Shown here: positions 1 to 11,791 of the stretch, in pieces | Numbering within the stretch: position 1 is the stretch's first letter | How the letters are laid out: the number at the start of each line of letters is the position of its first letter | Assembly (NCBI GenBank): GCA_037176845.1 | Contig: JAYKXP010000110.1 | Location: 99,302 to 163,301 of the forward strand | DNA: 64,000 nt | Direction of reading: 5' to 3' | Origin: Paramarasmius palmivorus | Lineage: Eukaryota; Basidiomycota; Agaricomycetes; Agaricales; Marasmiaceae | The notes under the pieces: model-generated | What the model saw: the letters and a program-made list of their open reading frames with translations, nothing else | The model's database searches: none | What the model was told of the DNA's origin: nothing | Program-made: the position numbers and the translations under genes

Positions 1-1342
1 GTTCGCACCTTCCCGGGTCTCAGCTCAAGAATTGCTGCGATGCATTCCAGGGAACAGGGTAATGTCACTAAACGAAGTTGAACTTGAGGGATCGTAAGAA
101 TGAGACATAAGACCTTCTGAACTTTATCCCAATGGTGACTCGGAGATGTCTTCATAATCTGTTGATACAGAAGGTCCAAACCCTGGTATGGAGACTCCGT
201 CAGGCTGTCAACTCTGATGCGGAGAATGTCTTCTAAACGTTCCATTGGATCGTCATCATCGCTCTCAAGATACTTCATGACAGTGACAGCAAAGATAAAT
301 TGCCCGCTGGCTCTCCTGACGAGTTGCCAAATCTTAGCATCATCAGGCCATGAAATATCGAGATGACGAAGCGCGTGATGTGTATCCCGCAACGCCAAGA
401 AGCGACGATGGAAATATGTGGTTATATCTTGAGTGGATTCTGGGGAGTCACCAATGGTGAGATGGCATAGGAAAGATCGGAATAGCCCTTGGTTGAAGGC
501 GTGACGGATCCGAGGCTCTGGGCGACTGGCAATAAGGAATATAAGTCGACAGTTGGGTATAGATTCTTGTATCATTGATAGAAGTCCTTCCTGAGACTCT
601 AACTTGATACATTCATCGAGCCCATCGAGAACCACGAGATTCGGAAGAGTCTCCCATTCCTCGTCCGTCAACTTTGAGCATGGCTCAAGGATGAGCTTGC
701 GAAATTGATCTCTGAACGAGAGTTGGAATAGTCCAGGGTTTGAGCGAATTGCCTCGATGATGGACGGACCGAGCACCTCTCGGAGAGGTTCAGAGGTGAG
801 GAATTGGTATACGATGGTAGCGACAAGAGGATCAATTTTGTTACGAGTGGAGTCGGTGCGAGAGAAGAAAAAGCTTGCAGCTAAGTGATGGTGACTGTTT
901 CCTCCCGCTGAATTTCGCAGACAGAAGTGCCACGGCTTCTGCGTCCCTACTAACAGGTGTCCTTCGCAAGCGTGCTTCTCGCACAAGTTCTGCATCATTG
1001 CAGACTTGCCAACACCAGCTCCTCCATTAATCCAAAAAACTCTTCGGGATGGCCGCTGCTCCTCAATCCATTGATTACACTGCCCAAGAATATCAGTACG
1101 GGTGCCTTCATGACAGTTGGGAGGAGGAAAGCGCTCTCCTGAGTTATGGAGCGCATTCAGAGCAGCATTCGCTGTTACAAATCTGAGGACTTCGTTCACT
1201 ACTCAAACATTTAGTGGATGAATCATTACAACAAAGAGCACCTACCCGACGAGTCGAACTTGTACGTTGTGTTGATTTGATTTCCATGAACCTCGTTATA
1301 CGCGATTCCGATGGAGCCGACATCGCAGTCGTTGAATGACAT
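1..1342 (-). CDS. NLR-1: NACHT/STAND NTPase, 5' part only (runs off the left edge)
   Basis: Exon 1 is 1246-1342 (starts MSFNDC..., with the short N-terminal motif around NEVHGNQINTTY). A phase-1 intron (1199-1245, GTAGGT...TAG) leads to exon 2, which is open from 1198 to the window edge. Exon 2 carries VNEVLRFVTANAALNAL, then FPPPNC, a P-loop GGAGVGKSAM, a roughly 24-residue insert (LLVGTQ.PWH.C type), ASFFFSRTDSTRNK, a Walker B strand VVLDGLDEC and the sensor-like FLIASRPEPRI. The last visible part is the conserved CIAAILELRPGKVR block, so the C-terminal exons are missing. It belongs to the same clade as NLR-2 and NLR-6 because of the MSFN start and the insert. Expected role by family: nucleotide-dependent signalling NTPase of the fungal NLR type. 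No frame breaks are seen in the visible part. Confidence 0.85.
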
Positions 1343-1984
1343 CGACCGAGGTCGAGTGGATATTGATGGGAATGGTGGAGTAGAAAGGTGTGTCGATGCT
1401 TCGTGTTTCTTGGATACAGCATCCTTGTGTGGGTCAGGTGAACATTATGTTGTATTCCGTGTTCACCGCTCAGTTAGGTTTGATGTTGCCGAGGCGGTGA
1501 TTTCTATTCTGATGTGACATGGTATGGCAGATTCGTTGACATCAGAAATTGACTTGTGGGCCAACAAGTATCTGATGCCAGTGGAATGTGCTGAATATCA
1601 GGGCTGGAGTTGATTTCAGCTTTGCGTTTAGATCTAAACCGTAGGGAAAGGGGAGAATGCTTTCCGGGGTCGATCACGGTGCCGAGGCGATGCTGAAAAC
1701 GAAATCTTCACAGCGCCAGATATCGATGTCGGCATGAGAAGACTACGAGACGCCCTAGGACGCCCTATACATACCGCCGAAATTGAACTGTTTGGATGAG
1801 GGGTGTACAACATAGAGATACCGCCCCGGCAGATCTTCGAGAGCTGTTCGTGCTCTGGAAGACCCCTGGTAAGTATGGCGCCTTGAAATCGCCAATGATA
1901 TCGGTGATAGCAGTGGGAGATTGTGCGGTGGGGGAGAATGTAATATGGTGGATGTAATACAACTGGGATGCTGTCAGTAGGGCT
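1343..1984. other. Intergenic, upstream of NLR-1
   Basis: No coding frame with splice or homology support. It should contain the promoter of NLR-1, but no element could be identified with confidence. Confidence 0.4.
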
Positions 1985-2232
1985 TCATTGAGCGATGACA
2001 CAAATGGTAGACGCGCATCCGCACCTTTTCCTCCAGCCAACCTTGCTTTAAAGCAAGTCGTCGAGAATAGCACTGCAGACGATAACCTCGAGCCACTCGA
2101 GACATGTCTGGACAGATGGACTCTATCGCAGATGCTCTGTTTTCGCGGAAGTTTCTTCCCGATTCGGCATCAATGGTCTGTCATAGCCATCCGATTTGCA
2201 TGTACCGACATGTCCCGACTCCTCTCAGATGT
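1985..2232 (+). pseudogene. Relic of the 5455-7443 gene family
   Basis: Translation gives LALKQVVENSTADDN, which aligns with LVLRQVVEQSTDDD of the intact gene (about 6260-6305). After a frame change near 2100 the segment IADALFSRKFLPDSA aligns with IAAALSSSSLPDPA. Nothing before or after matches the rest of that gene, so this is a short frameshifted fragment. It shows that the family had at least one further local copy next to the NACHT cluster. Confidence 0.6.
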
Positions 2233-3040
2233 TTAAGATGGTGCGCTCAGAACCATGGCAATGAGAGCAACATAGCGCTATCGCCCCTTCGTGCTACAAT
2301 CAGTCTATGGGAAGGGGTTGGAAGGAGTCAAAAAGCCATATACCGTCATCTTTGACCGCGGAAATCAGTTAGTTTTGCACTAAAACAAAAGGCGATGCGT
2401 TCAATACTCACCGTGATAGAAAAGCCCTATTGGGATCAACAAACGCCCTCCTCCATTATCGTAATGTCCGCGTGCATCCGAATAGAACGCCAACGTGAGT
2501 GTTGTAGACGCTGTATCTATATTTGGAACATTTTTGGTTGCTAGGCCTGTGGACGATATCTTCCCTGGCTCGATGAATAAGGAACTTCCAGAGCTGCGTT
2601 CAAGTTGTCCGGGTTTTCTGACGAGATTAAGGAAACAATACTGAAGTGTAGCGCAGGGGCACGGTGTGACACAGCTGTAGCACTATTGGTGATGGATAAT
2701 AACAATAGGATTATCGGATTCAAGGAAGACGAGCGACGAGAATGGCCCAGTGTTTTTGGGCCATGGCGGTTAAGGGAAGGGCGCGTAAAAATGATTCGGG
2801 CGCTAGACGTCGGATTCTACGACTGTCACCTTCTCTCCGTCATGATCTGGTCACATCCACCAGGAACCCTATGAAAAAACTCTTAGTATGTTTTTACTGT
2901 GTTTTCTGTAATTTACAGCTCATTTAGTCTCCAAGGGCCAACTATAAAACGAACACAACTCGGGACAAATCGCTGACATTCTCGTCTCCGAACACTCAAG
3001 GCCATGGAAAACTTTAAACGAGGACGATGCTGCATTTAGA
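2233..3040. other. Intergenic, nothing recognised
   Basis: An open frame of 89 codons at 2605-2874 (plus) has no recognisable domain and no splice-supported continuation. Nothing else stands out. Confidence 0.35.
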
Positions 3041-5060
3041 GGGTGTTGGGTATGGGCAATGGGAGGAACTCTGGGTGAGTCTATCGTTGGAAGAGTGGTG
3101 TTTACAACAGCAGCTAACAATGACACAAGCGATACGAATCCTGCGCAGCATCTTCACTCGGACGTACTTGCAACAGAACTTTTTTGGGTACACCAACACT
3201 GCACGACCCTTCTCCCAAGACCCTGGCTTTCATGCAGAACCTTTGTCCGCGATACGGCTCAGCGCGTTTTTGGATCTGTCAACGACAGACACAGCTCGGA
3301 AGGGATCGGTACTCAGAGTAAGGGTAGAAGGCAAGGGCTAAACAATTGTGTGAGTACCGGGAGTTCGATGCTCGAGGAACAGTTACTAATGGTTGTATTG
3401 CTCTTCGCAGTTCGGGATACGACAAAAACGAATGTTGCACACGAAAAACGGCAGAGGTGGATGCATATGGTGCGTTCAACTCTTACGTCTTTACGGGAAA
3501 AAATGGTTCTGACTGTGTCATGTACCAGCTGCTCGTCTTCCAGAACCCAGACAAGATACACGGTTAAGGGGTTGACCTTTGGAAGAAGCCATTCCTTCGA
3601 GGCGGTTTGGTCTTTACATCAACCAAGAAAACACGCCGCAAAGACAATGCGCTGGTTCTTTTGGGAGTTTCGTTAGTGTAGTGATTTCAAGAGCACTGGC
3701 CGCTCGGTGAGTCTATGTATCTTTATAAACGTTCGAACTAGCTAACGATGAGCGCGCAGGTATCAACGCCCGGATATGGCTACTACTCCACTCACACGGG
3801 CTATGTTTCATCTGCATCAACGTGGTTCTTGGAGGTTTCAAGTGCATCTTCTGCGGTTGGATCTGTGACCTGTCGAGGTTGTATAATCCTGGATACAACT
3901 TGGTCGGTGTTGGGTCTAGGGAGTGAGTACCCTGAAGCTCAGAGGTCTAAGGTAATCAGTAAGAGACGTATTTCTCTAGGAGTAGCGATTTCGGGAGGCC
4001 ATCGTCGGGAGCTGGGGACCCAACCCATTCTAGCACTTAGTGACTTACCCCAACCGAGAGTTGGGTATGCCAGTGCGAACCCGTTCAGGATACGGCGAAA
4101 GCAAACGACAAACGGCGGAGATGGATATATATGGTGCGTTGGGCTCTTTTGTCTTTACGGAAAGTCTCGGTTCTGACTGTTTATGTACCAGCTGGGTGCC
4201 AGTCTTCAACGACCCAGACAGGCTATAACCAGCGACCACTCGTACCCAAAGACGCGCAAAGCGCGTTGTCAAAGCCTCGGGCCTCAAGGCTTGATGCGCT
4301 AGTATGGGCTTTCAAGTACTTGACGCTTCATTGGCTAGACCATGGGCTCCTCGACTGTCGCTTTCTGGAAACCGAACATCGAAGCTTGAAGGGCCACGGA
4401 GAGAACGTTCGTTTGGGATATTGGTAGCGATATCAAGAGAGCACTGGACGTTGGGTGAGTCTATCCAACAACGCATAAACATTGAAGCTAACAATGATGG
4501 GATAGGTATGAATAGATGATACTCCAGCGGTATTACCAGTTGAGAGAGGACAGTCAATACATCGATACCACATGGCATCTCAAATCTTTACTCTATTCCC
4601 TTCCGGCTTGACGTGGCAATGATTGAGAGCCGCATCTCAACGCAACTTTTTGTACCTGGATGGACTCAGTTCGGAAGCTTTTCTCGGCGCTGGTTCTTGT
4701 GGTGTATGAAAGGAAGCGAGGGTATGGGTAGTATGCAGAAGATGCGTAGCTGAATGTTGGTGAGTACCTGAAGTTCGAGGCTTGAAGCGTAAACACTAAA
4801 GGATGTCTTTCTCTTCAAGGTACCCATGGAGAAAAGGAATTGGGTGAAGATGGATGAAAGGTGCGTTCAACGTTGTTATCTTTACGGAAAGACTCGGTAG
4901 TTGACTATGTACCAGCTGACTCGGAAGCTTCAAGAGACCCAAAACACTCGTTACCAATTCACCCATTTACTGTAAACGCATTGTGGAATCACGCGGTGGT
5001 ATGACGTTCGGAAGAAGCTGTTCCGAGTCATTCGAGGCAGTTTAGTCTTGTCAGTGTCAT
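3041..5060 (+). repeat. Three diverged tandem copies of a unit of about 640-740 bp (decayed coding-like, S repeat)
   Basis: Three blocks share ordered landmarks. A GGTGAGTCTATC box lies at about 3068, 3709 and 4454. A segment reading GATGGATATATATGGTGCGTT...TCTTTACGG...GACTGT...ATGTACCAGCTG lies at about 3460-3530, 4120-4195 and 4850-4920. A GGAAGAAGC(C/T)(A/G)TTCC box followed by GAGGC(G/A)GTTT occurs at about 3580-3610 and 5009-5043. The GTGAGT boxes look like intron donors, so the unit may derive from a small spliced gene, but frames are broken differently in each copy. Function unknown; possibly related to the R repeat further right. Confidence 0.6.
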
Positions 5061-5454
5061 TGCCAGCCGAAGAGAACGTGAAGATCGAGAGGTGGTCGAT
5101 TCTACGTGTTTGTGAGTCTTTTCAGGCTATGCTTCATATTGCCCTGATGTCATTCCTCGTAGCAAGGGTGCAAGACTATCTGGAGAGGCCTATACGCGTC
5201 GTACTTGTAATGGTTTTTCGGACATTATTGATTTGAAGCTTGACCTATCGTGCGGCGAACTCAGTGTAACCTCTTGTATCATCCCGTGTATAAAAGTATA
5301 ACAGTTTCTTTTGGCCATGGAATGAGCCCCACTATCCAAGCGAATTACGGTTTCATTTCGACCGGATTCAGTAGAAATCTCGTGCTTCTCTTCAGGAAGC
5401 TTCGAATTCTCGCTTTGATCCACCACCGTCGCTTCCTTCCTTACCACCACCACA
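5061..5454. other. Upstream region of the 5455 gene
   Basis: No coding support. A run of CT/CA-rich sequence (TTCCTTACCACCACCACA) stands directly before the chosen ATG, a common look for basidiomycete start regions. Confidence 0.35.
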
Positions 5455-7443
5455 ATGAACCTCGCAAACCTAATGAGCTTCGACCGCGCCCCAAAGAAAT
5501 ATCACCAAGCTCTCCTCATTGCGCGCCTCATCCCTCACGATTCACAATCCAAACCCTTCTACCGCTGCATCGCCGCCCTCAACCACCCATGGTGTTACGG
5601 TCGCGTCCCACTCGGCGCAACACGTCGTTTTTTCGCTCTAATCAAGAACCCAGATAACGCATCCATCATCCGAGATGAGATTCGTCGTGCGCATGGAAAA
5701 TACGGTCGACAAGGAGAAGAACCAAAAGTCCCTGAAATGGCGTTCCCGTATACACAGCTATTGCTCACGCAAGCGTTCTTTTTGGATGTTGATGATCCGA
5801 GGGGACATTATGCTAGTGGAGGAGGCATGGAGTATTCGGTGCTTGATCCTAATGTTGGGTGTTTTTGGTATTGGGGTGAGTTTGTTGACGCGTTGATTCG
5901 AGCGACATCTAATGTTTTTTGAGCAGACACTAGTGACGAGGGGATAACGATTTTTGATATCACCGACCCTTTGAATCCAGCATATGGACATGCGTTTGAC
6001 GATTCACCATTTGTGCATGATGCAGAGTACTACGTACGAGCGTACTATGGAGAAAACTGTGGTGGTGATAGGATGACTGAGATTGATGTTCAGTGTCATC
6101 TCGACGTGTTGAAGCACGAACGCGTTCTTTCGTCCGAAGTTGTGGCGACAGTATGGCCAGATAGGTTTCGTACTTGGGAAAGTACTGCTACCAAGGAATC
6201 GAGGAACGATGAACCGTTTACGATGACACTTCTTCCTCAACTGCCTTCGCTTCAAAACCTTGTGTTGCGCCAGGTCGTCGAGCAGAGTACGGACGATGAC
6301 TGTGATGAATATCTTGGAGATATTGCAGCTGCTCTGTCGAGTTCTAGCCTCCCAGATCCTGCGCATAAAGCGCTGGTTCACGTCCTTCGACATGAACTCG
6401 AGACGAACACTGGTATCCTCGACCTGTCTGCACCGCGTTGTACCTTGTCCAGCGACGCTATACGCGCAGTTATCCCATCGCTGCCCTCAGACGTCGTCAA
6501 AGCAATCGACCTCTCCGGCATGCAAACTCTCAACATCCAACTCATCATCGACATCCTCAAAGCTTTCCCGTACCTCATCCGTCTCACTCTTCTTGACACC
6601 AACATCTCCAGCGAGGAGATCATGCACCTCTTATCCAGTCAACCTAAACTCTTCTTCCGTTTGCACGACCTCATCCATCCCGCTCTCCTAACTCGCTCCC
6701 CTCCTTCGCCTTCCTCTCCATCCTTCCCAAGTAACCTCCTACTCCCTAACCCCCTCCCCATCACGTCCTCGCTGCGCACACTCCACGCCCAACTCACCTC
6801 TTTCCCTGCAAGCTTCACGATCCTCCAAACAGACCGCTCACAGTACTTTGGTCCTACTCGCGGACCCTGTATTGCATCTATCCCATTCTTTCACCCAGAA
6901 AAGGTCCTACGGGGGTTAACCAAGTACCTCAAAGGTCTTCGAGTGGATATCCAATCCAAGATGTTCCCAGATAAATATATCGATGGGCAGGTTGGACCTT
7001 TGATGGCGCTTTCTGCTTCTACACCCCTGTCTTCTTCACCTGACACGACGCAAGCGGTGAAGGGCTTCCCGGATGACGGAGAAGAGAGGCTAAGGTGGAT
7101 GGGAAGAGGTGTTGGGATGGTTCCCATCAAAGGGACGTACGGCGAGAGTTCAAGGGGTTGGACGTTCGTGTTGGATTACGTCCCGCCGATAAGCTTGTCT
7201 TGTATCCATCTTGGGATGAAATACGCTGGGTATGGGTTTGTTAAAGTCGAAGGGGCACATGAGAAGGAGAGGGAGAGGTTGGTTTGGGAGTTGATGCAGA
7301 CTGAGGTCGTTCCCAAGCCTTCTGACTCCGAGCCCGAGATGAAGAAGGACGCAGCCGATATCGAGAAGACACTGGCGGCGATGACTAGGAAGACGATAAA
7401 GGTGTATGATATACGCGAGTTTGTGGAGGCTTATGAGTGTTAA
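5455..7443 (+). CDS. Uncharacterised two-exon protein with leucine-rich-repeat-like segment
   Basis: Exon 1 is 5455-5875 and exon 2 is 5927-7443; the phase-1 intron 5876-5926 has GTGAG...GCAG ends and joins FWYWD to TSDEGITIFD. The product is about 645 residues. The N-terminal half (PWCYGRVPLGATRRFFALI, MEYSVLDPNVGCFWYW) has no domain I can name. The middle holds two to three leucine-rich-repeat-like stretches (VVKAIDLSGM, LIRLTLLDTNIS). The C-terminal part is Ser/Pro-rich, then a conserved-looking block ending in an acidic helix. The last codons and the TAA stop (7438-7443) lie inside the left inverted repeat of the adjacent transposon, so the original C-terminus may be lost. A decayed relative lies at 1985-2232. 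Location and function are unknown. Confidence 0.75.
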
Positions 7444-7870
7444 AGTGTTCAAAAAATAAATATGGTCCCCGGTAATAACTTTTCAGTCCCCCGTTAATAT
7501 TCTACCTACTTTTGTGACATTCCAGTACATTACGCCCCCCCGTAAATAACATAGAAATCCCCCGGTAATAACCAAAAAATCCCCCCGGTAATAACACTTT
7601 CGACGAAATACCGCCCGGTAATAATCGGCTATTTCGGCAAATGTCTTTCCCACGCACGTGGCCTATGTCGAACACATCTTGAACACATCCTCAGTGCTCA
7701 GGCATCATGTTCTAAGCTCAACTTAGTATGAAATCTGACCTAGGATATACCTAACTACTTGAATATGAAATATTTAGTAGTCCCTGACGTGTAAAGTATG
7801 GACCATAGCCACGTATTTCTGCGTGACTTGCCGAAAGGGACTTTCCCATGCATGAACAAGGTTTTAAGTG
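7432..7870 (+). repeat. Left terminal inverted repeat with CCCCGGTAATAA array
   Basis: The outer 200 bp contain about six degenerate copies of CCCCGGTAATAA (for example near 7469, 7493, 7547, 7560, 7582 and 7612), separated by 12-50 bp. The arrangement is mirrored in the right arm. Such sub-terminal arrays are typical transposase-binding sites. Confidence 0.75.
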
Positions 7871-8590
7871 TGGACCGGAAAGCGGACTCGCCTGTTGAAC
7901 CTAGGTATTGCATTGTAGCCATTGAATACCTTGAGTAATGTATGGGATTGAACGTGGCGTCTCGAGTCATGATGGGCGCTTAGGTGTTGACCAGGGTTGC
8001 GAAATGTGGTGAGTTAGGAAAGTGCTCTTCGTCAGACTTGTAGGAGTAAGGGGAGTCCCTTCCTGTACAATTATCCCAGCTACTACAGTGTCAGTAAACA
8101 CTTTTATACCGTTAAATTATGGGGAAATACATTGCTAGATATGAATCAACGCCTGAGTCCTGAAATGATGTGTAACTTGAACCTATCAGTGACATTTTAG
8201 CCTCAAAGGGACTCGGATGGGCTCTCACTGATGAAAGCTTGAGCATCCGTACTATATGTATACAGGCAGAAATTTCTACATGCTATGGAAACCTACACAA
8301 TACCCCATTACGAGATAAACTGGTGCAATCTCTCAAACCGGAAGATTCCAACATCAGTTTCTGCAAGCCTTGTGCTAGTACACTGTGCAATGAAGCGTAG
8401 GTTCAATGGAATTCAGCTCTGAGACGGGAGTCCATGACGGTAACCTTCGCTCGCACAATGATAGTTTATGTAAAGCCGATGGCCAGAGCTTGCTCTAGTA
8501 AATCTTGTGCAATGGGAAGTGAATGATAAAGTATCAAAGATCAGATCTATCCCAATTCCAAATTGGCCACTTTTGCGAGGTTGTGAGTGT

Positions 8591-8632
8591 GTGTAATAGC
8601 TCCCTAGACGAGTGTAATAGCTCCCTAGACGA
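8591..8632 (+). repeat. 21-bp unit in two perfect tandem copies
   Basis: GTGTAATAGCTCCCTAGACG plus one A is repeated directly at 8591-8611 and 8612-8632, inside the transposon interior. No function is evident. Confidence 0.7.
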
Positions 8633-9469
8633 GACGTCTAGGTATGGGAGCTTAGAGCCTTAGATCACCCGAGACCTGGACACAACGAGGTTTGATAACA
8701 ACGTAGGTACAAGTACTGGGGCAAAATAAGACTAACGAAGGTAAAGAAATGAGCTTGTTTATATAGTAATGGACCGGGTAAACGGGTAATGGGAGACCGG
8801 AGATGGTAAGGAACGCATGAATGTTGGGATGTAGGCGTAGGCGTTACAGTGTGATAGTAAAGAGAGTGATGAGGGTTTTGACAGTGATAGTAAACTTGCC
8901 ACTCACAAGTGACAAGGAGGGTTCTAGCAATGATGATAAGATCATTCCATTGGGCAGGACATGCTGGACTCACGCAATCAAGCACACCAAACCTTGAAGG
9001 TACTTCTCAACTTTAGAGATGCATAATGAGTGTTCGTTCTGATGACTACCAGCATCGACATCTGGATCCAGATCTCAAGGCAGTGTCCTTCAAGTTCTGA
9101 TTTATACCAACAACGAAGCTGATGATGAAGACAACAGGACTACACTCATTGTGTTTCAAATAATCATCTATGGCCTCCTTATTGATTCATCTCTAGCAAT
9201 GAACAATGGATGCATGGTGCTGGATTTGTATAATGATGCCATACCAGACTCAGATCCCTTTATCACACATAGTTCCTTGGTTTCTTGGAATGGCCATGCA
9301 TGAATGTCATGTTATTTACCAATCAGTTACAGTCTTCACTTATCAGTTATACCTGGTGTTTGACTCACTTGCTGGCCCTATACTTATCATCACCATAGGG
9401 TACATGATATGAATGAGTACATACTATATATCGATGAGTAATTCATGTTCAAGAGGTTAACCAGCTTTC

Positions 9470-10277
9470 TGAACTCAGCTAAAGACATTGCTCATGCGTG
9501 GGAGAGGATGCCCTTTCAGCAAGTCACGCAGAAATAAGTACGTGGCTATGGTCCAGACTCTACACGTCAGGGACTCCTAAATCTTGCATATTCAAGTACT
9601 TAAGTACACCCTAGATCAGATCCTATACTCAGTTGAGCTTAGATCATTTTGCCTGAGCACTGAGGATGCATTCAATATATCTTCGACATTACGAGTCCGA
9701 GGGTACGAGGACTCGTCTTTGTGAGCCAAAAGTCGCCTTTTTGGGACCCTTTTGTGTGCGAATAAACTGCCATATGTAGTGGTCTAAAATAAGGATTCCC
9801 TGTGACGACAGAAGCTTTGAAAGCTCCAGTCTGACGTTCAATGCTGTTCTCAGAGGAACGAATTAGACCTGTAACCTTTCTTTCAGCGGGTCAGTACCGC
9901 TCAGTGTCACCAGTGACAGGCCTAGTAGTGGTCGCCACTAACGAGTAGCTGCTTGCCTGCTATACCGATTCATTGATAAAAGATCATCTGATACCACCCT
10001 TCGAGGACTCGACTTTGCCGCCGTTTCGGCGGCCCACTCCAGCAAGTAGGCCACATGCGTGGGAAAACCCTTTGCCGAAATAGCCGATTATTACCGGGCA
10101 GTCTTTTGTCGAAAGTGTTATTACCGGGGGGATTTTGGGTTATTACCGGGATTTTACTACGTTATTTACGGGGGAATAATTTACTGGAATGTCACAAAAG
10201 TAGGTAAAATATTAACGGGGGACTGAAAAATTATTACCGGGGACCATATTTATTTTTTGAACACTTTAACACTCATA
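9470..10277 (-). repeat. Right terminal inverted repeat (interrupted)
   Basis: Reverse complement of the left arm, including the CCCCGGTAATAA array at about 10090-10250 and the block ending CTATGGTCCAGACTC around 9545-9565. The match is interrupted between about 9690 and 10045 by unrelated sequence. Confidence 0.75.
9690..10045. mobile_element. Sequence inserted into the right TIR
   Basis: The left TIR reads GTGGCCTATGTCGAA without a gap, whereas in the right TIR the two halves are separated by about 350 bp. The insert has near-identical short direct repeats at its two ends: CGAGGACTCGTCTTTG near 9709 and CGAGGACTCGACTTTG near 10002. It encodes nothing recognisable and is probably a small secondary insertion. 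Confidence 0.5.
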
Positions 10278-11387
10278 GTGGATGCTTGAGTCGTCGTTGT
10301 CGTTTCTGTCATCATGATCAGATAGAGATGCTGATCAACGGTGCAAGAAATAGAATGAGCTGGTGAAAGTCGTAGTCAGAGAACAGCTGTGAGCGCTTTG
10401 CCGGAACCTTGCCGGAACGGCTCTTGCTTTTGAACCGCCATCACCTCGCCAGCGCTATCGGAAAGCCGCTGGTTTGAAAACTGGCCCGGGAGTGCTTAGC
10501 GAAGGAACATCGGAGACATGGCTTCGAACTGGCATAGGAATAATTTTGGGAGGCAGCTTGTTGCTCGTTTGGGTCGTAGAGGTTCAAGAATGAAGCTCCG
10601 GAGAATTACTAGGTGTGTCAATCCAAGTCGAACAGGGCTGCAACCGTGAGGACATTTTGCTGGTGTCGCTGATTTCGCCAGCATCCCTTTGGTCTAGCTA
10701 TCGGATAGTGTTGGTATGGCGTGCTTAGCGCTTTCTTTCAAAAGGCCAACCAGAATATCGGCCCGGGAGACTGCTAGTGAAGACCTTGGTGTAGGAATAG
10801 ATTTTGGAAATCGGAAGACATATAGAGAATCTTGGGTTGTTCGTTCAGGTTGTAGTCGAGTTACGGAGAACTAGGTGAGTCAATCCAAGTTGAACGATGT
10901 TTACAAGTCCAGTGCTGGCATTCAGAAATTTAAAACGTAGTCTCCGAGTCTGAGTCGCGTACCACATACGACGAATTGGAATACGTATCATCATCTCCGC
11001 CTATCACCCCAATCCTGTTACGAAGAACTGCCAACATGACCAGGCCCCTTTTGCGAGTCAACCATTTCGTTCGGTGCTTTCTCTAGAGTTGGGGTAAACA
11101 GAGGACCAACAGCAAGGAATCAGGAATCAGGATACGTCAGAAACGGGACCGACAAGATCACAGTACAGTTCTCTTTCGAAAGCAAGTTCTATGTTAACTA
11201 GGTTAGTTGGAAATAGACCGCCGACAATGGTACAGTAGAATGAGTGTGGGTAGACGGTGCTAGTAATCATCAATATACAGTGAGCGACAAAAAACAAGGT
11301 CGAAAAGCAAATGTGTGTCCTCGAGATGAATGCGCGAAACAAAGCTTAAGGTGTGTGTCCTCAATATTCAATATTCAATTATCAACC
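10278..11387. repeat. Intergenic with two decayed copies of the R repeat
   Basis: Blocks at about 10440-10650 and 10690-10890 share ordered landmarks with R copies at 12.9 and 14.85 kb: TGCTTAGCG, GGCCCGGGAG, TTGCTCGTTTGG or a variant, and GGTG(A/T)GTCAATCCAAGT(T/C)GAACG. Frames are broken. The remaining sequence up to B1 shows no gene. Confidence 0.5.
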
Positions 11388-11791
11388 CTACAGCATCGCC
11401 CCGCATCTCGCACATTTCGTGTGCGTATCTGCACTACAAGTGTACGTCAACATCCCACATCCCACATCAAACAACCTAGGGCTACTCACAACAAACAAAG
11501 CAACCCAACCGGAAAGAATAATATAGCAATCACAAGTCCCCAGGGTCCACATTCGACCGTCGGCTCGTGAACGCATTGTGGTAACACTAGCAGATCGAGT
11601 GTCAGCGACAGACATCGATAAAGATGCAAGAAGAGAAGACCTATGTGGAGTGTAGGCTGCGGCGTGTAATACGGCTGTGGCGGGTACGGATAATACCCTG
11701 AAGGAGGCGTAGGCGGGTATTGCACGCTAATATGAGTTTGGGATTCGTAGTATACCGGTGGTGGTTGTTGAACAGGATAAGGGGAGGTCAT
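11388..11791 (-). CDS. B1: BRI3-like small membrane protein with PPxY N-terminus
   Basis: Exons 11641-11791, 11490-11586 and 11388-11433 give 97 residues. Residues 1-50 are Pro/Tyr-rich and include PPPVY (a PPxY motif of the kind bound by WW domains of NEDD4-type ubiquitin ligases) and YPPTPPSGYYP. The second exon supplies CVHEP.. then a hydrophobic segment GPWGLVIAILFFPVGLLCL, and the third supplies a CARCG ribbon half before the stop. The order Cys, membrane segment with FPxG, then CxxCG matches the Brain protein I3 (BRI3, PF10164) family, which acts on endolysosomal membranes in animals. The first intron uses the weak donor GTCTTC, shared in kind (GTCCTC) with B2. Close paralogue of B2. 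Confidence 0.75.

Larger units (their letters stand above)
7432..10277. mobile_element. Non-autonomous DNA transposon with long terminal inverted repeats
   Basis: The two tips are reverse complements: the left starts TATGAGTGTTAAAGTGTTCA at 7432 and the right ends with its complement at 10277. Similarity continues inward for about 430 bp on the left, to roughly 7870, and to roughly 9470 on the right, where the arm is lengthened by an insertion. Flanks GTGGAGGCT (7423-7431) and GTGGATGCT (10278-10286) form a 9-bp direct repeat with one mismatch, suggesting a target-site duplication. No transposase-like frame exists inside, so it would depend on another element. Long TIRs and a 9-bp duplication recall Mutator-like elements, but without a transposase the superfamily is only a guess. 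Confidence 0.8.

Noticed and set aside
3059..3676. 205-codon frame (plus)
   Set aside because: Lies in the triplicated decayed unit and is not preserved in the other two copies.
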